Counted from the first letter of the stretch, positions 20,301-34,535 are shown. The stretch: 64,000 bases of DNA from Luteimicrobium album (GCF_030161555.1 NZ_BSUK01000001.1:3596001-3660000), one strand, 5' to 3'. The notes: a model not told the origin generated them from the sequence alone. Program-made: numbers and translations.

Positions 20301-23013
20301 TCAGTGCCCGGCGTCGTGCCAGCTGCGCCCGACGCCGACGGACACGTCGAGCGGGACCGACAGGTCGGCGGCGCCGCCCATCTGCGCCCGGACGACGGCC
20401 TCGACCTCGTCCCGCTCCCCCGCGGCCACCTCGAGCACGAGCTCGTCGTGGACCTGCAGGAGGAGGCGCGAGCGCAGCCCGCGCCCGGTGAGCTCCCGCT
20501 CGACGCCGAGCATCGCGATCTTGATCAGGTCGGCGGCGCTGCCCTGGATCGGCGCGTTGAGGGCCATGCGCTCGGCCATGTCGCGACGCTGCCGGTTGTC
20601 GCTCGTGAGGTCCGGCAGGTAGCGGCGGCGGCCGAAGATCGTCGCCGTGTACCCGGTCGCGCGCGCCTCGTCGACGACGCCCGACAGGTACTCGCGCACC
20701 CCGCCGAACCGCGAGAAGTAGTCGTCCATGAGGCCCTGCGCCTCGCCGACCTCGATGTTCAGCTGCTTCGACAGCCCGTACGACGACAGCCCGTACGCGA
20801 GCCCGTAGCTCATCGCCTTGATCTTCGACCGCATGGCCGGCGTGACGTCCGCGGGGGCCACCTCGAACACGCGCGACCCGACGTACCGGTGCAGGTCCTC
20901 GCCCGAGCGGAAGGCGTCGATCAGCCCCTCGTCGCCCGACAGGTGCGCCATGATCCGCATCTCGATCTGGCTGTAGTCGGCCGTCAGGAGCTGCTCGTAG
21001 CCCGCGCCCACGACGAACGCGCGGCGGATCCGGCGCCCCTCCTCCGTGCGGATCGGGATGTTCTGCAGGTTCGGGTCGGTCGAGCTGAGTCGGCCGGTCG
21101 CCGCGATGGTCTGCTGGAACGTCGTGTGGATGCGCCCGTCCGGCGCCACGGACTTGAGCAGTCCCTCGACCGTCTGGCGCAGGCGCGTCACGTCGCGGTG
21201 CGCCAGCAGGTGCTCGAGGAACGGGTGACCGGTCCGCTCGTACAGGTCCGCGAGAGCGGCCGCATCCGTCGTGTAGCCCGTCTTGATCTTCTTGGTCTTC
21301 GGCATCGCGAGCTGGTCGAACAGCACCTCCTGGAGCTGCTTGGGCGAACCGAGGTTCACCTCGCGGCCGATCGCGTCGTACGCCTCCTGCGCCTCGCGCG
21401 CGACCTGCGTGCCGAACTGCTCCTCGAGCTCGGTCAGGTACGGCACGTCGGCGGCGATGCCGCGCTGCTCCATGTGGGCCAGCACGTCGGACAGCGGGAT
21501 CTCGACGTCGGTCAGCAGCGCCGCGGCGCCCCGGTCCGCGACCTCCCCTCGAGGACCTGCGCGAGCTCGACGACGGCCGCCGCGCGGGTCGCGGAGCGCG
21601 ACCCCTCGCTCGCGTCGTCGAGCGCCAGGTCGAGCGTGCCCTGCGCGTCGGGCTCGGCCGCGACGAGCGTCCGGTGCAGCAGCCGCTCGACGAGCTCGCC
21701 GAGGTCGTAGCCGCGCTGGTCCGGGTAGCACAGGTACGCCGCGAGCTCGGTGTCGAGCACGACGCCGCGCAGCTCGTAGCCGCGCGAGGCGAGCTCGTGC
21801 CACGCCTCCTTCGCGCCGTGCAGCACCTTGGGCGCCTCCGGGTCGGCCAGCCAGGCCGTCAGCGCCTCCTCGGCACGCGGCCCGAGGTCGGCGAGGTCGA
21901 GCGCGAACGCGGCACCGGCGTCGTCGGCCACGGCCACGGCCCACGCGTCGGCGCCCGACGGCGACGGCTTGCCGTCGACGACGAGGCCCAGGCGCTGCCC
22001 GGCCCGGTCCGCGAGCCACGCGCCGGGCCCGTTCTCTCCGAGCTCGTCGACGGTCACCGCGACCGCGGCCTGCGCGGCGACCACCTCGGCGTCGTCGGCG
22101 GCCGGGTCGACCGCGAGCACCCGCTCGCGCAGCGGGCCGAACTGCAGCGCGTCCGCGACGCGGAACAGCGCGTCCCGGTCGAAGCCCCGCAGCGCGAGGT
22201 CGTCCGGCCGGTACGGGAGCTCGACGTCGCGCAGGAGCGCGTTCAGCTCGCGGTTGAGCCGGACCTGGGCCGCGTGCTCGCGCAGCGCCTCGCCGCGCTT
22301 GCCCGTGACCGAGTCCTGCTGGTCCAGGAGCGCGTCCAGGTCGCCGTACTGGCCGATCCACTTCGCGGCGACGCCGGGTCCGACGCCGGGCACACCCGGC
22401 AGGTTGTCGCTCGTCTCGCCGACGAGCGCCGCGAGGTCGGGGTAGCGCTCCGGCGGGACCCCGTACTTGTCGAGCACCGCCTCGGGCGTCATGCGCGCGA
22501 GCTCCGACACGCCCCGCACGGGATACAGGACCGTCACGTGCTCCGTGACGAGCTGGAGGAGTCACGGTCGCCCGAGCAGATGAGCACGTCCATGCCCGCG
22601 GCCTCGGCCTGCCCGGACAGGGTCGCCAGGATGTCGTCCGCCTCGATGCCCTCGCGCTCGAGCGTGGGGATCTGCAGCGCCCCCAGCACCTCCTTGATGA
22701 GCGGGACCTGGCCCCGGAACGCCTCGGGCGTCGCCGACCGGGTGCCCTTGTACTCGGGGTAGCGCTCGGTCCGGAACGTCTGACGGCCCGCGTCGAACGC
22801 GATGGCCACGTGCGTGGGCTGCTCGTCGCGCAGCAGGTTCGTGAGCATCGACGTGAAGCCGTAGACGGCGTTCGTGACCTCGCCCGTGGTGGTCACCATG
22901 GTGTCGGGCAGGGCGAAGAACGCCCGGAACGCCATCGAGTGCCCGTCGATCAGGAGGAGAGTCGAGCGGTCGGCGCCGGCTTCGCTGTCATCGGTTCGCG
23001 CAAGGGTGCTCAC
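20301..23013 (-). CDS. polA: DNA polymerase I (two apparent frameshifts)
   Basis: Restored length about 904 residues. The 5' nuclease domain begins STLLLIDGHSMAFRAFFALP and has EADDILATL and SGDRDS, with the H3TH at GVPGVGPGVAAKW. The 3'-5' exonuclease-like domain lacks the DxE metal motif, as in other actinobacterial PolA, so no proofreading is expected. The polymerase domain has TTFQQTIAATGRLSSTDPNLQ, LTADYSQIEMRIMAHLSGD and LLQVHDELVLE. Frames break near 22553-22561 (one base restores DSLQLVTEHV) and at CCCC 21545-21548 (restores LEGEVADRGA). GTG 23013 has TAGGTT seven bases upstream. An ATG at 23034 is less likely. Confidence 0.93.
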
Positions 23014-23032
23014 GGGTGCCAACCTATCGGTC

Positions 23033-23443
23033 ATGACCCACATCCCGGACCTGCAGTGGTGGAGCGAACACTCCCAGGGCACGCTCATCGACCGGCTCGG
23101 CATCGAGCTCCTCGAGGTCGGCCCCGAGCGCGCCGTCGGCACCATGCCCGTCGAGGGCAACACCCAGCCCGCGGGCCTCCTGCACGGGGGCGCCACCGCG
23201 GCCCTCGGCGAGACGCTCGGCTCGATCGCCGCATGGGTGCACGGCGGGCTCGACCGGCACGTCGTGGGGCTCGAGCTGGGCGCCACCCACCACCGGTCGG
23301 CGCGCGAGGGCGTCGTCACGGGGGTCGCGACCGCGATCCACCTGGGCCGGACGACCGCGAGCTACGAGATCGTCGTGAGCGACGAGCGCGAGCGCCGGCT
23401 CAGCACCGTCCGGCTGACGTGCCTGATCCTCGACCCGCGCTGA
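23033..23443 (+). CDS. PaaI-family hotdog-fold thioesterase
   Basis: A 136-residue acyl-CoA thioesterase. The hotdog core has the substrate-binding NTQPAGLLHGGATAALGETLGS, where HGG and the following acidic residue in the long helix are the PaaI/MenI-type active-site marks, then a central strand HVVGLELGATHHRSAREG. Likely substrates are hydroxyphenylacetyl- or 1,4-dihydroxy-2-naphthoyl-CoA-like thioesters; the choice cannot be made from sequence. It is divergent from polA (19 bp between start codons) and its stop abuts the convergent GNAT gene by one base. Homologues beside polA are familiar in actinobacteria. Confidence 0.87.
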   Translation: MTHIPDLQWWSEHSQGTLIDRLGIELLEVGPERAVGTMPVEGNTQPAGLLHGGATAALGETLGSIAAWVHGGLDRHVVGLELGATHHRSAREGVVTGVATAIHLGRTTASYEIVVSDERERRLSTVRLTCLILDPR

Positions 23444-24094
23444 TCAGCCGACCAGCCGCTCTGTGCCCGCGCCGTCACCGAGGCGGCCGCGCACCGCGCC
23501 GAGGTCGACGGACCCGGTCGGCGCGCCGCCACGGCTGCGTCGTCGTCGCGCGATGAGCTCCTCGAGGCTCCCGCCGCGGCCGTGGTGCCGGTGGCCGTGG
23601 GCCTCGGCGACGAGGCGCCGCTGCAGGACGCTCGTCGAGACGTAGCGGTGCGTCGCGGCGGGCGCGAAGCCCACCCGGGCGAGGAAGCGCTGGACGCCGC
23701 GCGAGCCGGGGATCGGCACCGCGTACACGTCGGTCGCGCCCTCCGCGGTCGCGAGCTCGGCCGTGGCGGCCAGGAGGGCGTGGCCCACGCCGCGACGTCG
23801 GACTTCGGGCCGCACGTAGAGCCCCTCGAGGTAGAGGACCGTCTTCGGCAGGAAGTCGTTGCTGCCGAGCGTGCGCCCGATCACGAAGCCGGCCACGCGG
23901 CCGTCCACCCGGGCGATGAGAGCCCGGCCACCCGGCACGCTGAGCAGGACGCCGAGCTGCTCGACGATCTTGCCCGGCTCCGCGGCGCACAGCTGCACAC
24001 CCGCCGACGACTCCTCACGGGCCAGCGCACACACGCCGGCGAGCTCCGCCAGGTCGGCAGGCTGGGCTGCCGTCACCTCGACCGCGACGCGCAC
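23444..24094 (-). CDS. GNAT-family N-acetyltransferase with His-rich tail
   Basis: A 216-residue protein with a complete acetyltransferase fold: GRVAGFVIGR (beta-4), LYLEGLYVRPEVRRRGVGHAL (acetyl-CoA P-loop motif R-R-x-G-x-G), and VQRFLARVGFAPA. A C-terminal extension of about 50 residues is basic and His-rich (AEAHGHRHHGRGG, then ARRRRSRGG), which could bind metal or nucleic acid. The GTG start is fixed by GGAGG six bases upstream. The acceptor is unknown. Confidence 0.85.
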   Translation of the reverse strand: MRVAVEVTAAQPADLAELAGVCALAREESSAGVQLCAAEPGKIVEQLGVLLSVPGGRALIARVDGRVAGFVIGRTLGSNDFLPKTVLYLEGLYVRPEVRRRGVGHALLAATAELATAEGATDVYAVPIPGSRGVQRFLARVGFAPAATHRYVSTSVLQRRLVAEAHGHRHHGRGGSLEELIARRRRSRGGAPTGSVDLGAVRGRLGDGAGTERLVG

Positions 24095-24280
24095 GTGGGA
24101 CCTCCTTCGTCGGTGGAACAGGGCAGGAGCCTGGGCTCAGGATGCTGCTCCGTCGCATGGCCCCCTGCCGCGGTCCCCCCGCGGCGCGCGACAGCTCGAC
24201 ACCCTAGTCCTGTCTGAACACTCGTCCAAGAGGGAGTGCGCACCGAGGTGCGCGACGCTCCGGGACGGGGCCCGGCCGGG

Positions 24281-24949
24281 TCAGGCGCCGCCCACCTGCT
24301 CGATGACGGCGTCCGCGACCTCGCGCATGGTGAGGCGGCGGTCCATCGAGGTCTTCTGGATCCAGCGGAACGACTCCGGCTCCGTCAGGCCCATCTTCGT
24401 CATGAGCAGGCCCTTCGCACGGTCCACGCGCTTGCGCGTCTCGAACCGCTCCGCGAGGTCGGCGACCTCCGACTCGAGCGCGCTGATCTGCGTGTACCGC
24501 GAGATCGCGATCTCGACGGCGGGCAGCAGGTCCGCCGGGGTGAACGGCTTGACGACGTACGCCATGGCGCCCGCGTCGCGCGCGCGCTCGACGAGCTCGC
24601 GCTGCGAGAACGCCGTCAGGAGCACGACCGGCGCGCTGCGCGCCTTGCCGATCCGCTCGGCCGCGGAGATGCCGTCGAGCTCGGGCATCTTCACGTCCAT
24701 CACGACGACGTCGGGTCGGAGCTCGTCCGCCAGTCGCACCGCGGTCTCGCCGTCACCGGCCTCGCCGACCACGTCGAAGCCGCCCTCACGGAGCGTCTCG
24801 ACGACGTCCATGCGGATGAGGGCCTCGTCCTCGGCGACGACGGCGCGTCGGGCCGGGCCGGACGGCTTGGCGGGGGCGGGCTCGGGGTCCACGAGCGGCG
24901 GGAGCTCGAGCGGGGTGGCGTCGTTGTCTGGGGCGTCGTTCTGGGTCAC
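24281..24949 (-). CDS. pdtaR: ANTAR-domain response regulator, PdtaR-like
   Basis: RNA-binding two-component regulator, about 222 residues. The receiver domain (residues about 35-150) has acidic AEDEALIRMD, phospho-acceptor Asp in VVVMDVKMPE, Thr in VLLTAFS and Lys in VVKPFTP. The ANTAR domain is RKRVDRAKGLLMTKMGLTEP to the end, which binds paired hairpins and acts as an antiterminator. In M. tuberculosis the orthologue Rv1626 works with the kinase PdtaS; no kinase is present here. GTG 24949 is favoured over GTG 24955 because TACGAT (24961-24956) lies exactly six bases before it. The N-terminal 30 residues are Pro/Ala/Asp-rich and probably disordered. Confidence 0.92.
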   Translation of the reverse strand: MTQNDAPDNDATPLELPPLVDPEPAPAKPSGPARRAVVAEDEALIRMDVVETLREGGFDVVGEAGDGETAVRLADELRPDVVVMDVKMPELDGISAAERIGKARSAPVVLLTAFSQRELVERARDAGAMAYVVKPFTPADLLPAVEIAISRYTQISALESEVADLAERFETRKRVDRAKGLLMTKMGLTEPESFRWIQKTSMDRRLTMREVADAVIEQVGGA

Positions 24950-25059
24950 CGTCACATCGTAGTGCGCACGGTGGGCGCACGTCCCTCGACGGACTGTGAC
25001 GTCCGCCGAGGGCAGACGGATTCCCGGTCGCACGAGGACGTGTGGTTCGATGGCGCCAT

Positions 25060-25133
25060 GCCCCGGTAGCCCAACCGGCAGAGGCGTTCGGCTCAAACCC
25101 GATCCAGTGTGGGTTCGAATCCCACCCGGGGCA
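25060..25133 (+). tRNA. tRNA-Leu (anticodon CAA), unusual short variable loop
   Basis: A 74-base cloverleaf. The acceptor stem GCCCCGG/CCGGGGC is perfect, discriminator A is at 25133 and CCA is not encoded. The D stem is GCC/GGC with GG in the loop. The anticodon stem TTCGG/CCGAT has a T-T mismatch at its outer pair, and the loop CTCAAAC reads CAA (25094-25096). The T arm GTGGG-TTCGAAT-CCCAC is perfect. CAA decodes UUG (Leu), but the variable loop is only five bases, whereas leucine tRNAs normally carry a long variable arm. The amino-acid identity is therefore less certain than the tRNA fold. Confidence 0.88.
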
Positions 25134-25216
25134 CCCTCGACATCACCGCCGGGATGCCGGCGGGCGACGGCACCACCGTCCGTGCGCGCCGGCGTGGGAC
25201 GTGCTACGACGGACTC

Positions 25217-25618
25217 GTGGCAACGGACGCGCCGAGCCGGTCCGGGCTCGCCGACAGGGCCGTCGACCTCGCGAGCATCGCGATCGCATCCCTCGTGACG
25301 GTGACGCAGGCGCTCCGCCCCTCCCCGCGCGACGCCGTGCTGTTCGGGCTGGTCGCTCTCACGCTCTCGGTCGACCTCGCCCGCGCGCCGGCGCCGGCCG
25401 ACGCCGCGCCACCCGACCCGCGACCTCGCCGACCCGTCGTCGCACCGCGCACCTGGGGCGTCGTCGGGGTGCTCGGGCTCGGCCGTCCGCTCGGGACGAC
25501 GCCGCCCGCGGTCAGCGACGTCCTCGACCCCTGGCTCGACCACCCGGGGCCACGGGGGCTGTTCGTCCTCGCGTGGCTGGTAGGGCTCGGCTACCTCCTG
25601 AGGCGAGGACGCCGCTGA
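25217..25618 (+). CDS. Uncharacterised small membrane protein
   Basis: A 133-residue protein I do not recognise. It has a hydrophobic N-terminal region (VDLASIAIASLVTVTQAL and AVLFGLVALTLSVDLA), a Pro/Ala-rich linker and a C-terminal helix (GLFVLAWLVGLGYLLRRGRR), so it is probably a membrane protein with two or three helices and a basic cytosolic tail. The GTG start lies 83 bp after the tRNA. Its stop codon overlaps the next start (TGATG), so the two are one translational unit. Confidence 0.65.
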   Translation: MATDAPSRSGLADRAVDLASIAIASLVTVTQALRPSPRDAVLFGLVALTLSVDLARAPAPADAAPPDPRPRRPVVAPRTWGVVGVLGLGRPLGTTPPAVSDVLDPWLDHPGPRGLFVLAWLVGLGYLLRRGRR

Positions 25619-25824
25619 TGGGGACCACACTCACGCTCGCCGCGTACGGCGCGTGCGTGCTGGCGGCCGCCGCGCTGGGCCTGGTGGCCGCGCGTCGTCC
25701 CGAGCGCCTGGCGCCGCTCCGGGACGTCCTCGACGCGCTCGCACGACGGCGAGCCGCGCGAGTTCTCCTCGTCGTCTTCTGGTGGTGGCTCGGCTGGCAC
25801 TTCCTCGTGGGTCCCACGACCTGA
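25618..25824 (+). CDS. DUF6186-like small membrane protein
   Basis: A 68-residue protein with two hydrophobic segments (LTLAAYGACVLAAAALGLV and VLLVVFWWWLGWHFLVG). The WWWLGWHFLV end matches a small actinobacterial family that I recall as DUF6186; function unknown. It overlaps the previous gene by one base (TGATG), so it is translationally coupled. The pair is followed by the 20-bp terminator at 25842. Confidence 0.7.
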   Translation: MGTTLTLAAYGACVLAAAALGLVAARRPERLAPLRDVLDALARRRAARVLLVVFWWWLGWHFLVGPTT

Positions 25825-25841
25825 TCCGCGAGCCCCGTACG

Positions 25842-25886
25842 ACGCACGGCGGCGGGGAACCGGGAGGGTTCCCCGCCGCCGTGCGT
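25842..25886. terminator. Bidirectional terminator between the small membrane genes and pyk
   Basis: ACGCACGGCGGCGGGGAACC and its exact complement (20 bp each) around a five-base loop GGGAG. It is 17 bp after the plus-strand gene and 20 bp after the convergent pyk stop, so it serves both. No T-tract. Confidence 0.85.
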
Positions 25887-25906
25887 CGGGCCGGGTCGAG
25901 CGCGGA

Positions 25907-27343
25907 TCAGGCCTTGCGGGCGTTGTCCGTCTCGTCGCCGATCTTGTGCACGAGGATCGAGTTGGTGGTGCCGGAGACGCCGATCGGCGCACCCGAGACC
26001 ATGACCACGAGGTCGTTCTTCTCTGCCAGGCCGTTGGCCTGCAGCGTCTGGTCGACCTGCGAGACCATCGCGTCGGTCGAGGCGACCGGCGGCACCTGGT
26101 ACGCCTGGACGCCCCACGTGAGCGCGAGGACCGCGCGCACGTGCTCGTCCGGCGTGAACGCGAGCAGCGGGATCTGCGAGCGCAGGCGCGACATGCGCCG
26201 CGCCGAGTCGCCCGACTGCGTGAACGTCACGAGGTACTTCACGCTCAGCGTCTCGCCGATCTCGGCCGCCGCGCGCGTGATGGCGCCACCGCGCGTGCCG
26301 GGGGTCGAGCCGAGCGGCGCGATGCGCTCGCGGCCGAGCTCCTCGGTCGCCTCGATGATCCTGCCCATCGTGCGGACCGTCTCGATCGGGTACTCGCCCA
26401 CGCTCGTCTCGCCCGAGAGCATGACCGCGTCGGCGCCGTCGAGCACCGCATTGGCGCAGTCCGAGGCCTCGGCGCGCGTCGGGCGCGGGTTGTTGGTCAT
26501 CGACTCCAGGACCTGGGTCGCGACGATGACGGGCTTGGCGTTGCGGCGTGCGAGCTCGACGGCACGCTTCTGCATGATCGGGACCTGCTCGAGGGGGACC
26601 TCGACGGCCAGGTCGCCACGGGCCACCATGATGCCGTCGAACGCGTCGACGATCTCGGTGAGGTTCTCGATGGCCTGGGGCTTCTCGATCTTGGCGATGA
26701 CGGGGACGACGCGCCCCTCCTCGTCCATGATCGCGCGGACGTCGTCGTAGTCCTTCGCGTTGCGGACGAACGACAGCGCGATGAGGTCGGCACCCATGCG
26801 GAGCGCCCAGCGCAGGTCCTCGCGGTCCTTCTCGGACAGCGCCGGCACGGAGACGGCGACGCCCGGGAGGTTGATGCCCTTGTGGTTCGAGACCTGGCCG
26901 GCGACCTCGACGCGGGTCACGACGTCGTTGCCCTCGACGGCGGTCACGCGGACCTGGACCTTGCCGTCGTCGATGAGCAGCGGGTCGCCCACGCGCGCGT
27001 CACCCGTGAGGCCCTTGAAGGTCGTCGAGACGCGCTCGGCGGTGCCCTCGACGTCGTCGGTCGTGATGACGAACGTGTCGCCCTCATTGAGGTAAGGCTT
27101 GACGTCGTCCTTGAACGCGCCGAGGCGGATCTTCGGGCCCTGCAGGTCGACGAGCACGGCGACGTTGCGCCCGGACGCCTTCGCCGCCTCACGCACCCCG
27201 TGGTAGACGGCCTCGTGCGCCTCCTGGCTGCCGTGGCTCCGGTTGATCCGGGCGACGTCCAGGCCCGCGTCGACGAGCTGCCGGAGCATCTCGGGGGACT
27301 CGGTCGCGGGTCCGATGGTGGCAACGATCTTTGCTCTGCGCAT
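25907..27343 (-). CDS. pyk: Pyruvate kinase
   Basis: Last step of glycolysis, phosphoenolpyruvate plus ADP to pyruvate plus ATP; 478 residues. Markers are RRAKIVATIGPATESPEMLR, ARINRSHG (family active-site region), VLVDLQGPKIRLG, the catalytic Lys region VIAKIEKPQAIEN, MVARGDLAVEVP, and the C-terminal domain through FTQSGDSARRMSRLR. ATG 27343 has TAGGCT (27355-27350) exactly six bases upstream, a leaderless promoter. The conserved place next to trp/lgt upstream and pdtaR downstream matches other actinobacteria. The frame is intact. Confidence 0.96.
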   Translation of the reverse strand: MRRAKIVATIGPATESPEMLRQLVDAGLDVARINRSHGSQEAHEAVYHGVREAAKASGRNVAVLVDLQGPKIRLGAFKDDVKPYLNEGDTFVITTDDVEGTAERVSTTFKGLTGDARVGDPLLIDDGKVQVRVTAVEGNDVVTRVEVAGQVSNHKGINLPGVAVSVPALSEKDREDLRWALRMGADLIALSFVRNAKDYDDVRAIMDEEGRVVPVIAKIEKPQAIENLTEIVDAFDGIMVARGDLAVEVPLEQVPIMQKRAVELARRNAKPVIVATQVLESMTNNPRPTRAEASDCANAVLDGADAVMLSGETSVGEYPIETVRTMGRIIEATEELGRERIAPLGSTPGTRGGAITRAAAEIGETLSVKYLVTFTQSGDSARRMSRLRSQIPLLAFTPDEHVRAVLALTWGVQAYQVPPVASTDAMVSQVDQTLQANGLAEKNDLVVMVSGAPIGVSGTTNSILVHKIGDETDNARKA

Positions 27344-27461
27344 GGCTCCAGCCTACTTGTCGATACTTCGTCGGCACGGCGCCCAGCGACGCCCTGCCCG
27401 GAATGGAGCGGTCGTCCGCCGAGCGGCGGACGACCGCGCCGTGGTTCCTCGCCCGGGCCCG

Positions 27462-28919
27462 TCAGGCCCGCAACGCCCCGGTGTTCGCGGTGACCGGAGC
27501 GGGCAGCTCGGTGTCCCCCTGCAGGTACGCGTCGACCGCGGCCGCCGCGGCCCGGCCCTCCGCGATCGCCCATACGATGAGGGACTGGCCGCGCCCCGCG
27601 TCACCCGCGACGAACACGCCCGGGACGTTGGTCGCGTACTTGGCGGTGCGGCCCACGAGCCCGCGCTTCGTCAGCTCGACCCCGCCCTGCTCGGTGACGG
27701 TCTCGGTCTCGGGGCCGGTGAAGCCCATCGCCACGAGGACGAGGTCCGCGGGGATCTCGCGCTCGGTGCCCTCCGTGGGGACGCGGCGGCCGTCGGGGAG
27801 GTACTCGGTCGTCGCGACCTTGAGCGCGCGCACCCGGCCCTGCTCGTCACCGACGAACTCGACCGTCGACGCGAGGTAAGCGCGCTCGCCGCCCTCCTCG
27901 TGCGAGCTCGACACCTCGAAGAGGATCGGGTCGGTCGGCCACGGCTGGCTCGCGGGACGCTCGAGCGGCGGCTTCTTTCCGATGGCGAGCGTCGTGACGG
28001 ACGCCGCACCCTGGCGCAGCGCCGTCCCCACGCAGTCCGAACCAGTGTCGCCGCCGCCGATGACGACGACGTGCTTGCCCTCGGCGGTGATCTGGCCGAC
28101 CACGTCCTTGCCCGCGGCCACGGCGTTCGCCGGGTGCAGGAAGTCCATCGCGAAGTGGATCCCGTCGAGCTCGCGGCCCGGCAGGGGCAGGTCGCGCGGG
28201 ACGGTCGCCCCGGTCGCGACCACGACGGCGTCGAAGCGGCGCCGCAGCGCGTCCCACGTGATGTCGCGGCCGATCTCGCGGTTCGTGCGGAAGCGCGTCC
28301 CCTCGGCCTCCATCTGCGCGATCCGGCGGTCCACGTGCTTCTTCTCGAGCTTGAAGTCCGGGATCCCGTACCGCAGGAGCCCGCCGACGGCGTCGTCCCG
28401 CTCGTAGACCGCGACGGTGTGCCCGGCGCGCGTGAGCTGCTGCGCCGCGGCGAGGCCGGCCGGGCCCGAGCCGACGACGGCGACCGTCGAGCCCGTGAGG
28501 CGCTGCGGCACCTGCGGGGTGACGTAGCCGCGTGCGAACGCCTCGTCGACGATCGAGACCTCGACGTTCTTGATCGTCACGGCGGGCTGGTTGATGCCCA
28601 GCACGCACGACGACTCGCACGGCGCGGGGCAGACCCGCCCGGTGAACTCGGGGAAGTTGTTGGTCGCGTGGAGGCGGTCGATCGCGTCCTTCCACTGGCC
28701 GCGCCACACCAGGTCGTTCCACTCGGGGATGAGGTTTCCGAGCGGGCAGCCCTGGTGGCAGAACGGCACGCCGCAGTCCATGCAGCGGCCCGCCTGCTCC
28801 TTGAGGAAGGGCTGGCCCTGCTCGAGGTGCGCGTGCACGTCCTTCCAGTCGCGGAGGCGGACCTCGACCGGGCGGTTCGGGGGAGCTCGCGCTCGCGGAC
28901 CTTCAGGAACCCTCGGATA

Positions 28920-28927
<8 letters not shown>
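27462..28927 (-). CDS. gltD: Glutamate synthase small subunit (apparent frameshift near the N-terminus)
   Basis: Electron-transfer subunit of NADPH-GOGAT, about 488 residues. It begins [15 protein letters not shown]; the frame is lost after ELP and resumes as [20 protein letters not shown]. One more base in the GGGGG run at 28879-28883 (CCCCC on the coding strand) restores it. The iron-sulfur Cys are in [20 protein letters not shown] and [12 protein letters not shown], the FAD site in [13 protein letters not shown] and the NADPH site in [16 protein letters not shown] 28927 overlaps the gltB stop by eight bases, so translation is coupled to gltB and gives a matched ratio of subunits. Confidence 0.94.
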
Positions 28928-33521
<4,594 letters not shown>

Positions 33522-33644
33522 CTGGTCGGTCCTCACACGCACCCGGCGCGGACGCCGGGTGCCCTCGTTCTGCTGGGGGGGACGGGACGGCGTCGGCCCG
33601 TGGGGTGGGGTGGGGTGGGATCGGAGCACGCCGATCCGGTGGGA

Positions 33645-34535
33645 TCAGGCCGCGTCCGTGTGCTCGGGCTCCTTCGCGGCGAGCTCCACTGTCTTCTCGC
33701 GCCCTTGGTGGCGGCGCCCGACAACGATAAACGCAACTAGCGCTCCGACCCACACGAGGATCGAGGTCCAGATGTTCAACCGGAGCCCGAGGATGTGTTC
33801 GGCGTCGTCGATCCGGAGAGCCTCGATCCACACACGTCCCGTGGTGTAGATCATCACGTACAGCCAGAATACCCGACCATGACCGAGCTTGAACCTCCGG
33901 TCGAGCCAGATCAGGAACAGGCCTCCGGCGGTGTTCCACAGCAGCTCGTAGAGGAACGTCGGTTGGAACGTCGCGTACTGCTCGTAGCCCAGCGGCCGGT
34001 GCGCGGGGTCGATCTCGAGGCCCCAGGGCACGTCGGTGGGACGGCCGAACAGCTCCTGGTTGAAGTAGTTCCCGAGCCGGCCGATCGCCTGGGCGAACAG
34101 GAGGCCGGGCGCGAGCGCGTCCGCGAACGCCGGGTAGCTGACCTTCAGGCGTCGGCACCCGATCCAGGCACCGACGGCTCCGAGCGCGATCGCGCCCCAG
34201 ATGCCGAGGCCGCCGTCCCAGATGTACAGCGCCTTGGCGGGGTTCCCGTCCTTGCCCCAGTAGGGCTCGGGCGTGGTGATCACGTGGTACAGGCGGCCGC
34301 CGACGATGCCGAACGGCACCGCCCACAGCGCGATCTCGAGGACGTCGTCGGCGTTCCCGCCACGCTCGACCCAGCGGGCCCGGCAGACGAGCACGGCGAC
34401 CACGATCCCGGCGAGGATCGCGAACGCGTACGCGCGGATCGGCACGAAGCCGAGGTGCCAGACGCCCTGGGACGGGCTCGGGATCGACGCGACGAGGCTG
34501 CCGTGCGCGGCCGCCACGACGTGCGCGACGCTCAT
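33645..34535 (-). CDS. lgt: Phosphatidylglycerol--prolipoprotein diacylglyceryl transferase
   Basis: Membrane enzyme adding diacylglycerol to the lipobox Cys of prolipoproteins; 296 residues with about seven hydrophobic segments. Family marks are IRAYAFAILAGI, GIVGGRLYHVIT (essential Arg/Tyr/His region) and the Lgt signature AIGRLGNYFNQELFGRPTD. ATG 34535 overlaps the trpA stop (ATGA). The C-terminus is basic, then acidic, in the cytosol. Fusion of lgt to the trp operon is conserved in actinobacteria, including M. tuberculosis Rv1614. Its lipoprotein clients may include the FKBP at 45857. Confidence 0.95.
   Translation of the reverse strand: MSVAHVVAAAHGSLVASIPSPSQGVWHLGFVPIRAYAFAILAGIVVAVLVCRARWVERGGNADDVLEIALWAVPFGIVGGRLYHVITTPEPYWGKDGNPAKALYIWDGGLGIWGAIALGAVGAWIGCRRLKVSYPAFADALAPGLLFAQAIGRLGNYFNQELFGRPTDVPWGLEIDPAHRPLGYEQYATFQPTFLYELLWNTAGGLFLIWLDRRFKLGHGRVFWLYVMIYTTGRVWIEALRIDDAEHILGLRLNIWTSILVWVGALVAFIVVGRRHQGREKTVELAAKEPEHTDAA

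Noticed and set aside
33541..33560. ACCCGGCG/CGCCGGGT hairpin before gltB as a riboswitch
   Set aside because: It is an eight-pair hairpin without recognised aptamer loops. It may terminate the trp-lgt transcript or be incidental.
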